Under the pieces are notes generated by a model, which saw only the letters and a program-made list of their open reading frames with translations, had not been told where the DNA came from and searched no databases. Of a stretch of 64,000 nt of DNA, positions 49,785 through 59,562 are shown in pieces. This DNA comes from Alphaproteobacteria bacterium (lineage in GTDB: Bacteria > Pseudomonadota > Alphaproteobacteria > Micavibrionales > Micavibrionaceae). The stretch is from positions 744,001 through 808,000 of the forward strand of contig JAUHVY010000002.1 in the NCBI GenBank assembly GCA_030424975.1, read 5' to 3'. The first letter of the stretch is position 1; each line of letters opens with the position of its first letter. The position numbers and the translations under genes are program-made.

Positions 49785-50579
49785 ATGGGGAAGTTACCAA
49801 AAATTGCGCATCAGCAGTTCGATAATATGGATGATATCATGGCGCACGCCAAAGAGGCCGAGCCGGAATTTGCTGAGCAAATGGCACGTTTTCTTGATTT
49901 GTTAAATGAAGATCCTGCATTACAAGGGAATGTCGCGTTAACCGTCGGTAAAATGAAATTGTACAATAAAGCGCGCGACAACATCAGGGATAAATTTGAC
50001 GGTGACGCGTCTATGCTTTGTGATGTGTTGCGGGCCAAAATGGTCGCAAATGTCGATGTCGTTAAGCAAGTTGCGGAAAAAGCAGAAGAGTTTTTTGATA
50101 TTGTTGCGAAAGAAGATCGCGTGGCAAACCCGAATGAGTTTGGCTATCGTGATTATAAATTCAACCTCCAGCTCTCAAACGGGCATGTTTGTGAATTGCA
50201 ATGCGTTATTCCCGAAATTGCAGCGGTGAACGATATTACACATGCAGCGCGTGAAAATTCCAAGGCAGTGAAAAATCAAGCTGGCGTAGAGGATCGCCCA
50301 TTAACAGAAAAGGAAATTGGTGAACGTGATTATTGGCGCAAAGTTGCCTTAACCGAGCATAATACGATTGCGGTAAAAGGTGGATTGAATGATCGGTTAT
50401 CAGAGGATTTATCAGATAATGATCGTTTGATGCTCACCGTTCCGGCATTCCCGGTTGTTCGTTTCAAGGCCGCCGCTTCACCAAAAGATCCTGATCCTGA
50501 AATGTCACTATCGGTGCCTTTAGATGGTGTTTTAAAATTAGATAGAAACAAAACGCCTCAAGAAACGTTGATTATATAG
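49785..50579 (+). CDS. Hypothetical protein with RelA/SpoT nucleotidyltransferase-like region
   Basis: DVLRAKMVANVDVVKQ... and FGYRDYKFNLQLSNGHVCELQCVIPEI resemble RelA/SpoT GYRxxH...G...ElQ blocks. Confidence 0.55.
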   Translation: MGKLPKIAHQQFDNMDDIMAHAKEAEPEFAEQMARFLDLLNEDPALQGNVALTVGKMKLYNKARDNIRDKFDGDASMLCDVLRAKMVANVDVVKQVAEKAEEFFDIVAKEDRVANPNEFGYRDYKFNLQLSNGHVCELQCVIPEIAAVNDITHAARENSKAVKNQAGVEDRPLTEKEIGERDYWRKVALTEHNTIAVKGGLNDRLSEDLSDNDRLMLTVPAFPVVRFKAAASPKDPDPEMSLSVPLDGVLKLDRNKTPQETLII

Positions 50580-50655
50580 TTAAAGCTGTTAACCGCTCTT
50601 GATTAGAAGAGGGGATCATTTATTATTTTGGCACAGATCAAATAAAGGAAAAATA

Positions 50656-51525
50656 ATGTCAATTGTTAAAAAAGCCGCAAAACTCAGCCTTGTTTTATTC
50701 AGTGCGCTTGTCCTGCTTTTTGTGGCGGGCAGTATTTATTTCTATGTGAATATGGGAGCCATCGCCAAGGAAATATCGGAAAAATCGGCGACAAATGCGT
50801 TGGGTGTGCCTGTGACGATTGGTGATATGGATATTGATTTAGATAAAAAGACCGTAACGGTTACGGATATCAAAGTCGCAAATTTGCCGCAATACCGCAA
50901 AGAGCATGCTCTGACTATAAAAGATATCACAGTCGTGGGGGAGAGCTTTTCCCGCGATTTATTGGTCTTTTCAAACATAAAAGTTACGGGGGCGGTCGTT
51001 AATTTAGAGGTAAAGCCCACAGGTTCAAATCTGGGGGATATCCGTGCGCATACTGAAAAACGTTATATAGGTCAGGAGCCGATTGAAACTGAAGGGCAAT
51101 ATTATAACCCTGCGAAAGATCTAAGGGTTATTGTGCGTCATTTCAACATGGACGGCACACAAATCATTCCGCGTACGGCCCTGGTTAATAAGGATTTCAA
51201 AACAATTTCAGTGCCGAATGTCAGTGTTGACGGTGTGGGTGAGCAGGAGAATGGTCTTTTGGCGCGCGAAGCTATTGCGCAAATCGCTATCGCCTCAATT
51301 CAGCAGCTCAATACTGCATCTGACGCCGCAGGATTTTTCGAAGGCTTGCCGCTGGAAACGCTCAATGAAATGGGCGTGAACACGGTTGATGTTTTTAAAA
51401 AGAACCTCAAAAAAAGCTATGACAAGGAAGTTGAGAAGTTCAAAAGCGGTTATCAGAGCCTAAAGAAGATGTTCGCCGAAGAGTTTGCAGATGATGGGGA
51501 ACCCGAGGCTCAGCCACAAGAATAA
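50656..51525 (+). CDS. AsmA-like membrane-anchored protein
   Basis: N-terminal TM followed by VPVTIGDMDIDLDKKTVTVTDIKVANL. Confidence 0.6.
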   Translation: MSIVKKAAKLSLVLFSALVLLFVAGSIYFYVNMGAIAKEISEKSATNALGVPVTIGDMDIDLDKKTVTVTDIKVANLPQYRKEHALTIKDITVVGESFSRDLLVFSNIKVTGAVVNLEVKPTGSNLGDIRAHTEKRYIGQEPIETEGQYYNPAKDLRVIVRHFNMDGTQIIPRTALVNKDFKTISVPNVSVDGVGEQENGLLAREAIAQIAIASIQQLNTASDAAGFFEGLPLETLNEMGVNTVDVFKKNLKKSYDKEVEKFKSGYQSLKKMFAEEFADDGEPEAQPQE

Positions 51526-52653
51526 TTATTTGACCTTGGTTGCTCTGGTTTTTTTACAAATCGTTTTAAGGTTCTGCCATTCCCGATCATTCAAAACGGC
51601 CGGATAGGTATTGTTGTTATCAACGACTAAAGCTTTTATCCGCTTATCCGTATTTGGGTGCGTAGAGAAATATTCCAGATATTCAGAGCCCTTTATCTCA
51701 TCCAATTTTAAGAATTCATCGACGGTTTTTTCCATGTCATGAATACGCATTAAAAAGGCTTGCAGGCCGCGCGGATCGATATTAACGCGCTCCATGATCT
51801 GTTTGGCGTTCATATCGGCTTCGGTTTCGTCATGACGGCTATAACTCATCTGGCTAAAGAATTTGGCGATATCGCTAAAGCTGCCGCTGTCGCCGATCAT
51901 CAGCGTGAGAAAGAAGCTCAGGCCCATATCAACGATAATTGATTTTGTGGCATGACGCAGATCTACATGTGACATTTCATGGGCTAAAACGCCCGCGACC
52001 TCCTCGGGTGATCCTGCATCTGCTATGACCTTTTTATAGATAATGACATACCCGCCGGGCGCGGCAAATGCATTAGGCATCCAGCTGTTATCGATGACGA
52101 ATATTTTGTAATCGATATCCCGTTTCATTTGGGTCTTGAGCTTACTTGCAATTTTATCAAGCGCCTGCACACCATCCGGCGCAACGCATGTTTTACTGTC
52201 GCCGACTATGGAGGTGACGGCATGTTGTCCTAATGTTTTTTGCCATGATAGCGGCACAAAATAGGCGAGGCTGCCGATGACGCTGGGGAAGAGGTAGAAG
52301 ATTGCGATGATCGCACCAACGGACATACCGCCATATCCCAACAATGTTCCGATGTGAATGGGGACGGATCGTTTAAAGGCGCTGCGTGGCAGGCGTGATT
52401 TAATATATTTCCATCCCTTATCCTCCGCCAGTTGCAGGCGCGCCTCTGGCATGGTGGTGGAAGTAATGGTCGCGGGTAAATGCCCCTCGGGCATATCGAC
52501 GACTTTAATCGAATTGAGTGACCACGACGCGAGCGTGCTTCGATTCTCATCTGATATTTGTAAGGTCGAGCCATGAAGAACGACAGAAACAGTATGTGTT
52601 TTACTGCTTCTGCCGTCATAAAATTTCGTTTCTTTGGCGACCGTTACTGACAT
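51526..52653 (-). CDS. M48 family metalloprotease
   Basis: VLAHEMSHVDLRHAT (HExxH), DETEADMNA, STHPNTDKRI. Confidence 0.92.
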   Translation of the reverse strand: MSVTVAKETKFYDGRSSKTHTVSVVLHGSTLQISDENRSTLASWSLNSIKVVDMPEGHLPATITSTTMPEARLQLAEDKGWKYIKSRLPRSAFKRSVPIHIGTLLGYGGMSVGAIIAIFYLFPSVIGSLAYFVPLSWQKTLGQHAVTSIVGDSKTCVAPDGVQALDKIASKLKTQMKRDIDYKIFVIDNSWMPNAFAAPGGYVIIYKKVIADAGSPEEVAGVLAHEMSHVDLRHATKSIIVDMGLSFFLTLMIGDSGSFSDIAKFFSQMSYSRHDETEADMNAKQIMERVNIDPRGLQAFLMRIHDMEKTVDEFLKLDEIKGSEYLEYFSTHPNTDKRIKALVVDNNNTYPAVLNDREWQNLKTICKKTRATKVK

Positions 52654-52679
52654 GTGCTTATCTTAGGCCAAAACAGGGT

Positions 52680-53834
52680 TTAGAAAAAGCCCACATCGAT
52701 ATCAAGTGCACCGTCCAGACCTTCGCCTGTCTTAATGCCTTGGTCTTTGGCTTGTTGAGCGTCAAATTCATCAAGGCTCCCCATAATAACCGTATGGCGT
52801 GCAAATAATTGCGCATTACGTTGTACGATAATCGGGTATCCGAAACCAACTGTGAAAGCCAGAATAACGCCGTTCATCATTTTGTGTTTGAACAGATCCA
52901 TACCGCCCAAAGTGGACATAAAACGCATATTACCGATTTTAAGGCCGCGCATTTTTTCACGGAGTAATGCGGCCTTGTAGATATTGCGCGCCGCCTTAAA
53001 CCCTATGATCATAAGCCAAATGCCAATTAGATAGCTTATGGCGGATATGAGGCCAGGTACTGCATTAACAGTGGTGTTGATACCCCCTCCTGTCTCATAA
53101 AATGATTCAAGAACGATAGGGGCCGCAACAAGCACACCGCCGAAACCCGCACATAGAAAACCAACCAATATAGATTTGATATGCGCGCCGAATAACACCT
53201 TGGAATCGCCGTTATATTCGGCCTTGATGTTGCCGAAATATGTGTTGTCCATAATGTATTTATGTTTGGCAATATCCGATGACGGAATTGCAAAACCGAG
53301 TGTGATGGCGTTCAAAATGGTGCGTCCGAAAGCCAAATTCGCATAGGCAATCATTGATCCGTCAACATAACCGCGAATTCCGCGCCAACGTGTACGGCTA
53401 TAGCGATAGCGAATAGCGCCGTATATGCCAATGCCGAAAACATAGAATAATACAGGATAAGCAATGATCGCGAGAACGGGGTAGGTTTCGGCGGCGATAA
53501 TCATGCCCATGATAACGACAAGAAAGGGCAGAACCTTCAGGAACCCCTTAAACAACTCTCCGCCTGTGCCGGTATATTCAAAACGATCGCCCGCCAGAGT
53601 ATGACTGCCGACCAGATATTTACGCATGCGCGTCTTACCCCAAAAGCTATAGATCCCTAGGGTAATAATACTCAGGAGGAGGTCGACAATCATCAATTTG
53701 AAAATATAGCCTTTGCGCCCGTCATACTGCAGGTCGTATTTTTGAGGTTTCGCCGGTTTTTTTTGGCGCTCTTCCTGAATGGGGGCGGCAAATTCTTCGG
53801 GTTCGGCAAGCTGTAAATCTGTATCGTTTGTCAT
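52680..53834 (-). CDS. YjgN-like (DUF898) membrane protein
   Basis: Multiple TM segments; FWGKTRMRKYLVGSHTLAGDRFEYTGTGGELFKGFL. Confidence 0.85.
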   Translation of the reverse strand: MTNDTDLQLAEPEEFAAPIQEERQKKPAKPQKYDLQYDGRKGYIFKLMIVDLLLSIITLGIYSFWGKTRMRKYLVGSHTLAGDRFEYTGTGGELFKGFLKVLPFLVVIMGMIIAAETYPVLAIIAYPVLFYVFGIGIYGAIRYRYSRTRWRGIRGYVDGSMIAYANLAFGRTILNAITLGFAIPSSDIAKHKYIMDNTYFGNIKAEYNGDSKVLFGAHIKSILVGFLCAGFGGVLVAAPIVLESFYETGGGINTTVNAVPGLISAISYLIGIWLMIIGFKAARNIYKAALLREKMRGLKIGNMRFMSTLGGMDLFKHKMMNGVILAFTVGFGYPIIVQRNAQLFARHTVIMGSLDEFDAQQAKDQGIKTGEGLDGALDIDVGFF

Positions 53835-54000
53835 TTTTAAAAAAATCTCATGTAATATAGTTAAAACATTAATAAATGTAGAATACGTAAAAACCTATTC
53901 ATAGTAGTAAGGTCGTGAAAAGACAAGATATTCTCAATTTTTTGGCTCTGTTCAATATTTCGCGTGAAGTTTTTCTGAATTTAGGGTAAGCGTCTTTGTT

Positions 54001-55023
54001 ATGGATTTAGCAAAAGAAGCATTATTCGACAAAATTTCATCAGGCGTTTTCCCGATTGCCGGAAGTCGCGTGACATTCATCAATGCGCGTCATCATGAGT
54101 GCTTGGAGCGTATACCAAGTGATGATCTGCAGGCCGTACAATTTTTCAAACCCTACGCCGATGAGCTATCACATGGTGGCATAAACAGTGTTTGTGATTT
54201 TGATGATCTGGATGCGCAGCAGGATATCGTCATCATCTTAGCACCCAAGGGAGCCATTGAGGCGCGTTTTTGGATCGCACATGGTTCACGCCTGTTGCGC
54301 GATGGCGGCATGATGATTTGCACCGCAGAGAACAAATCAGGCGGTGGTCGCTTACGTAATATTTATGATGAATACGGATTTGCCAATGTCGATCATGAGG
54401 GCGTAAACAAGTCGCGCATTATCTGGGGCGTAAAGGAAAATTTGAACCAAACCGTCATTGAAAAAGATTTACAAAACGGATCGCAGCAAAATATGACGGA
54501 AGGCGAATTTATCTCTCAACCCGGCGTGTTCGGGTGGAATAAGATAGACCGCGGATCGGATATATTGACACGCTGCGTACCGAAAGATTTGAAGGGCAAG
54601 GGCGCAGATTTTGGATGTGGGTACGGTTACCTTTCATTTGAAATTTTGAAATCATGTCAAAAGGTTAAGTTTATTTCTTGTCGTGATGCTGATGCGCGCG
54701 CGCTTGATTTATGTGAACAAAACCTATCTGTATATGACGGTAAATTTGATACGGTTTGGGCAGATTTAACGGTCGCGCAACGTGATCTGCGAAATCTTGA
54801 TTTTGTAATTATGAATCCACCCTTTCATGAGGGTAAAAAAGCCGATATTGAAATCGGCGTGAATTTTATCCGTTCGGCCTATGAGGCTCTGCGTCGTGGT
54901 GGTCGCCTGTATATGGTGGCGAATGCGCATTTACCCTATGAGCGTGCCTTGAATGATATTTTCTTTGAGGTTGAAAAGATACATGAAGGGCAGGGCTTTA
55001 AGGTTTATAACGCCCTGCGATAG
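54001..55023 (+). CDS. Class I SAM methyltransferase, RsmC-like
   Basis: GADFGCGYGYLS, DFVIMNPPFHEGKKADIEIGVNFI. Confidence 0.85.
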   Translation: MDLAKEALFDKISSGVFPIAGSRVTFINARHHECLERIPSDDLQAVQFFKPYADELSHGGINSVCDFDDLDAQQDIVIILAPKGAIEARFWIAHGSRLLRDGGMMICTAENKSGGGRLRNIYDEYGFANVDHEGVNKSRIIWGVKENLNQTVIEKDLQNGSQQNMTEGEFISQPGVFGWNKIDRGSDILTRCVPKDLKGKGADFGCGYGYLSFEILKSCQKVKFISCRDADARALDLCEQNLSVYDGKFDTVWADLTVAQRDLRNLDFVIMNPPFHEGKKADIEIGVNFIRSAYEALRRGGRLYMVANAHLPYERALNDIFFEVEKIHEGQGFKVYNALR

Positions 55024-55044
55024 CTGTTTATGCTAATGAAGCGA

Positions 55045-56202
55045 TTATGCGCCGCCGCTGCTTTGTTGTTCAGTAGGTGCGGGAGCAGGTGTGCTTTCCT
55101 GCGGCTGATTATTTTGGACGGCATGGGTTGAGTTTTCAACGCGCTCTGTCTGCGCTTCTTTTTCAGCGGCAAGCTCGGCTTGAAATTCCTTGTCCATTTC
55201 AACGTCTTTCAGGTTAGCATTCGGATTATAGGCGACTTCCTCTTGGTCCGATTTATTAACTTTTTTACGTCCCTCCAGGATCGCAACCTGTTCGTCAATT
55301 TCACGGATCAGAACTTCATCATGCATCGCTTTCGCGTTTAATCCGGTTTCCCGTGCGACCATGTAATAAATGGAATCTAAATCAATTTCCTGATTAATAC
55401 CGTGTTGCATAACATGATAGGCCATCGCCGCATCGGCGGTAATGATCGATTTATCCGGCTGGTTCCGTTTACGCATATGTTCCTGGGTTAGGTGAACAAT
55501 CAGCATTAGCTGTTCATCAGAAATAGATACGCGGTGGTGTTTCTCTAAACCCGGGCGTAGCGCTTTCATAATGGCGTATGTTTCTTCGATATTCGGAATT
55601 TTAAGGAATACTTTTTGGAAACGACGATCCATCGCAGGGTCGAGTGCAACATACATTCTGAATTCGTCCAAAGTGGTCGCGCCGATCATCAGCAAGTCAC
55701 CCGCCGTTAGATATGGTTTCATAGTATCCGACAAACCGGCATAGGAACTGCCCTCACAATTGGGCATGATCTGGTGAATTTCGTCCAAGAATAGGATAAT
55801 GCGCGGTTCATTCGGGTTGTGGTAGCGTTCGGCCACCCCCTTACAGAGCGGCAAGAAGCGATCTTGGAATTCTGCGCGGGATGCCGTTCCTGATGCCATA
55901 CGCGCAAGGTCAACCTCGATCACACGGGCATCTTTTAGGTAATCAGGCACTTTTTCTGCAACAATTTGTTGTGCCAAACCAACAACAGCGGCGGTTTTAC
56001 CCACACCGGCAGGAGCAAGGAAACAGACGTTTTTACGTCCTTTTTGAAGCAAAATCAAAATACAGTCATTGATCTCTTTTTCACGACCGGTAATCGGGCC
56101 ATAGCGACCTTCGCGCTCAAGCTGCGTAAAGTCTGTACAGTAATTCTTGATCAACTCTTCAAATCGCTCATTCGGTACGAGATAATCCCATTTTTCGGTC
56201 AT
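55045..56202 (-). CDS. Stand-alone AAA+ ATPase related to ClpA/ClpB first nucleotide-binding domain
   Basis: GPITGREKEINDCILILLQKGRKNVCFLAPAGVGKTAAVVGLAQQIV; ILFLDEIHQIM; IGATTLDEFRMYVALDPAMDRRFQ. Confidence 0.88.
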   Translation of the reverse strand: MTEKWDYLVPNERFEELIKNYCTDFTQLEREGRYGPITGREKEINDCILILLQKGRKNVCFLAPAGVGKTAAVVGLAQQIVAEKVPDYLKDARVIEVDLARMASGTASRAEFQDRFLPLCKGVAERYHNPNEPRIILFLDEIHQIMPNCEGSSYAGLSDTMKPYLTAGDLLMIGATTLDEFRMYVALDPAMDRRFQKVFLKIPNIEETYAIMKALRPGLEKHHRVSISDEQLMLIVHLTQEHMRKRNQPDKSIITADAAMAYHVMQHGINQEIDLDSIYYMVARETGLNAKAMHDEVLIREIDEQVAILEGRKKVNKSDQEEVAYNPNANLKDVEMDKEFQAELAAEKEAQTERVENSTHAVQNNQPQESTPAPAPTEQQSSGGA

Positions 56203-56325
56203 GTTGCCTCTTTAAAATTTGTTTGGCCGCAAGAAAAGCGCACCGTTTTACATCAACAGAGTATAGATGCTTTATTAATCAGAGATTAAAAGCAAGTGCA
56301 GTGTAGAGGATTTTTTACAAAAAGT

Positions 56326-57228
56326 TTAGAGGCGTTCGAAATAATCGGTGCTGTAGCCCTGCGCATAGAGCGCTGTCGTTAAATCGCCGTACAAAATACA
56401 ATTTGCGATTTCGGCCTTAACGGTTTCTTTCGGGTGATAGCCTATGCCGAGCCCCGCCATTTTAAGCATCGGCAGGTCATTCGCACCATCGCCGATCGTC
56501 AGGCAGTCATCTTTGGTCAGGCCCAGATCTTTGATGTAATGCTCAAGGAAGTTGACCTTTGCAAATTTATCGAGGATCGGGTCTTCCACTTCGCCTGTTA
56601 AGGCTTCGTTTTCAATTTTCAGGATATTGCCGTGATTGAAGTTAAAGCCGCAGCGTTCAGCTATGGCTTGGGTAAAGAACGTAAAACCGCCTGAAACCAA
56701 TACACATGCCGCGCCGCTCTTGCGCATGGTCGATACAAATACCTCCGCACCCGGGTTTAGTGCGGTTTCTTCCAATGTTGCTGTTAGTGCTGTTGTTTTT
56801 AAACCTTTAAGCAATCCTACGCGCTCGCGCAGGGCAGAATGAAAATCAAGTTCACCTTCCATGGCGCGTTGGGTGATCGCCGCGATTTGATCTTTAATGC
56901 CTGCATATTCGGCAAGCTCGTCGAGGGTTTCTGTTGAGGCTATCGTGCTGTCCATATCCGCGAGCAGAAGTTTTTTCTGGCGGCGTTCATTCTTGGTAAT
57001 GAAAAAATCAATTTCATCTTTCGCGAGTGTTTCGCGCAAATGTGAGACAAGCGCAAATTGAGAACCGCCCGATATGGATGCTTCTGCGGCTTTGCCTTTG
57101 CAGAGCCAAATAACATCACTTGTGAATTTCAGATTATAATGTTCGATAATATTCGAGATTGTACGAAAATGTTTTTCCGTCACAGGGGCGGATTTTTTTG
57201 ATGCAACCAGTGTCAGAACATAACTCAT
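56326..57228 (-). CDS. serB: Phosphoserine phosphatase
   Basis: LLLADMDSTIASTETLDELAEYAGIKD, VLVSGGFTFFTQ, TIGDGANDLPMLKMAGLGIGYH. Confidence 0.94.
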   Translation of the reverse strand: MSYVLTLVASKKSAPVTEKHFRTISNIIEHYNLKFTSDVIWLCKGKAAEASISGGSQFALVSHLRETLAKDEIDFFITKNERRQKKLLLADMDSTIASTETLDELAEYAGIKDQIAAITQRAMEGELDFHSALRERVGLLKGLKTTALTATLEETALNPGAEVFVSTMRKSGAACVLVSGGFTFFTQAIAERCGFNFNHGNILKIENEALTGEVEDPILDKFAKVNFLEHYIKDLGLTKDDCLTIGDGANDLPMLKMAGLGIGYHPKETVKAEIANCILYGDLTTALYAQGYSTDYFERL

Positions 57229-57381
57229 AGTAAACCGTTTCTTTTCAATTCTTTTAAGAATGCAAAAACTTTTTATTCATAAATATCAGAAAAACACTTG
57301 TTTTTGTCACGGAAATTCCTTAACGCTTGAGCAAGTCATCTTTCAAATAAACACTTATAGTCTTAATAACGGTGAAATCAA

Positions 57382-58554
57382 ATGGAAAAGCCATCAATCA
57401 GACCTAAAAACCCTAATTTTTCTTCCGGACCTTGCGCAAAACGCCCTGGTTGGAGCTTTGAAAAGCTTGAAGGCGTCATGCTTGGCCGTTCGCACAGAGC
57501 GGGGCCACTCAAGGCAAAGCTTAAAGATGTAATTGAACTGCACCGCCGTCTTTTGGGCATTCCTGCAGATTATAAAATCGGTATTGTTCCCGGTTCTGAC
57601 ACCGGTGCCTTTGAAATGGCCATGTGGTCAATGCTTGGCGCACGCGGCATTGATGTGTTCTCATGGGAGAGTTTCTCGGAAGGGTGGTTGAAGGATATTG
57701 TCAATCATTTAAAAATTGAAGATGTGAAAAGCTATGCAGCGGATTACGGTGATTTACCTGATCTGTCGAAGGCTGATCCTGCACGTGATTGCGTTTTCGC
57801 ATGGAACGGAACGACAAGCGGTGTTTGTGTGCCGAACGGTGACTGGATCGCGGCTGATCGCGAAGGTTTGACCTTCTGTGACGCAACATCTGCCGTATTT
57901 GCATATGATATGCCGTGGGACAAGCTGGATGTGACGACATGGTCATGGCAGAAGGTTCTGGGCGGTGAAGCTGCACACGGTATGCTTGTTCTGTCACCGC
58001 GCGCGGTTGAGCGTTTGGAGAGTTATACTCCGGATCGTCCGTTGCCGAAGATTTTCCGCATGACAAAAGGCGGCAAATTGATCGATGGTATTTTCGAAGG
58101 CGCAACAATCAATACGCCGTCAATGCTTGCGGTTGAAGATTGCCTTGATGCCCTGAACTGGGTTGATCATATTGGTGGCGTGACAAACAGCATTCGCCGC
58201 GCACAGATTAATTACGAAGCTATGGAAAAATGGGTTGCACAAACAGATTGGGTTGATTTCTTGGCACAAGATCGTGCGTCACGATCAATTACATCGGTTT
58301 GTTTGAAAATTACAGACCCATGGTTTGAAGCTTTGCCTGATGCGGAAAAAATGCCGTTCATCAAGAAAATGACGAAATTACTTGATGAAGAGGGCGTTGC
58401 CTATGACATCGCGGGATATCGTGATGCGCCTGCGGGCTTGCGTATTTGGTGTGGAGCAACTGTCTCTATGACCGATTTGCAAGAGGTTCAGCCATGGCTC
58501 GAATGGGCATTTGCGAAGGCTAAATCACAATCTGCCGGTACTGTTGCTGCGTAA
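57382..58554 (+). CDS. serC: Phosphoserine transaminase
   Basis: [44 protein letters not shown]. Confidence 0.94.
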   Translation: MEKPSIRPKNPNFSSGPCAKRPGWSFEKLEGVMLGRSHRAGPLKAKLKDVIELHRRLLGIPADYKIGIVPGSDTGAFEMAMWSMLGARGIDVFSWESFSEGWLKDIVNHLKIEDVKSYAADYGDLPDLSKADPARDCVFAWNGTTSGVCVPNGDWIAADREGLTFCDATSAVFAYDMPWDKLDVTTWSWQKVLGGEAAHGMLVLSPRAVERLESYTPDRPLPKIFRMTKGGKLIDGIFEGATINTPSMLAVEDCLDALNWVDHIGGVTNSIRRAQINYEAMEKWVAQTDWVDFLAQDRASRSITSVCLKITDPWFEALPDAEKMPFIKKMTKLLDEEGVAYDIAGYRDAPAGLRIWCGATVSMTDLQEVQPWLEWAFAKAKSQSAGTVAA

Positions 58555-58586
58555 TAAAACGCATCAATCGTATGAGGGTATAATAA

Positions 58587-58615
58587 AAAAGAGCGGGTTT
58601 TCCGCTCTTTTCTTT
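58587..58615 (+). terminator. Intrinsic terminator after serC
   Basis: AAAAGAGCGG/CCGCTCTTTT stem-loop followed by ctttt. Confidence 0.7.
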
Positions 58616-58639
58616 TGTGCGTATATCTTTTGGAAGGGC

Positions 58640-59410
58640 TTAGAATTCGTAACCCAGTTTCAAAGAGTATTTTACATCTTCTTCTTTTACGCCTGCTTCG
58701 GGTGCGTTATCCCAGTCAAAGTCGATCTGTGCGGAGCCGACCAGCACCTTGGCAATCGGAAAGCGAACGCCTGTTTCACCGTCATACAAGAAGCCGTCAA
58801 CTTCGTCTGTCGGAACCGACAAATCGTGCTTGTAGAAAATCTGTATCGTGTCTTCGATAAATTTTTGATCGTAATCAACACCCCATGAAAGCGCAGCGGA
58901 ATCTTCGCTTTCGCCGTTTGCAAATTCTTCGTTGATATAGTCAAGACCAACGCGGGTAGACAGGTTCAGCGGATCACTTTCATAGAATTGATAACCGACA
59001 TAAGGACCGACTTTAATACGGCGATCCAGATCAGCAATGTCATCAGATCTGTAGCTAACGCGTGTACCGGCATAGAGCTTGTCGTTGATGAAGTGATCAT
59101 ATTCACCATAGATCAGATATTCATTTTCTGTTTCTTCACCTTCGTCCTTCGCGTAGTTCATTTCCGCGCCTGCACGATAACGATTTTTTTCTGTACGGGC
59201 TTCTGTACGGCCATCAAGGCTTACGGCCTTTTTGTTTGTATTGCCATCGGTTAAAAATCCGCCGAAATTGATGCGGCCGGACCATTCAATAGCCGGTGCT
59301 TCTTCTGTTTGCGGGGCTTCATCTTGTGCCATAGCAATGTTTAGGGGGAGGGCGGAGGTAAATGCCAAAAGGCCGGCGGCCAAAAGGCGGTGTGTCGTAT
59401 TTTTACGCAT
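58640..59410 (-). CDS. DUF481-like outer-membrane beta-barrel protein
   Basis: Signal peptide; alternating beta-strand pattern; C-terminal YSLKLGYEF. Confidence 0.8.
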   Translation of the reverse strand: MRKNTTHRLLAAGLLAFTSALPLNIAMAQDEAPQTEEAPAIEWSGRINFGGFLTDGNTNKKAVSLDGRTEARTEKNRYRAGAEMNYAKDEGEETENEYLIYGEYDHFINDKLYAGTRVSYRSDDIADLDRRIKVGPYVGYQFYESDPLNLSTRVGLDYINEEFANGESEDSAALSWGVDYDQKFIEDTIQIFYKHDLSVPTDEVDGFLYDGETGVRFPIAKVLVGSAQIDFDWDNAPEAGVKEEDVKYSLKLGYEF

Positions 59411-59562
59411 CAGTAAGTCCTTAGTTTAATTATGGATTGCGCGGCACCATACAGGCATGAATACGTAAAATCAAATTTAATATTAAAAGTTTGACTTTTG
59501 CCCGCGATGCGCGTAATTCTGAACGCCTGTTTTCCTAAACAAGACAAAAATAGGAGTAAATG

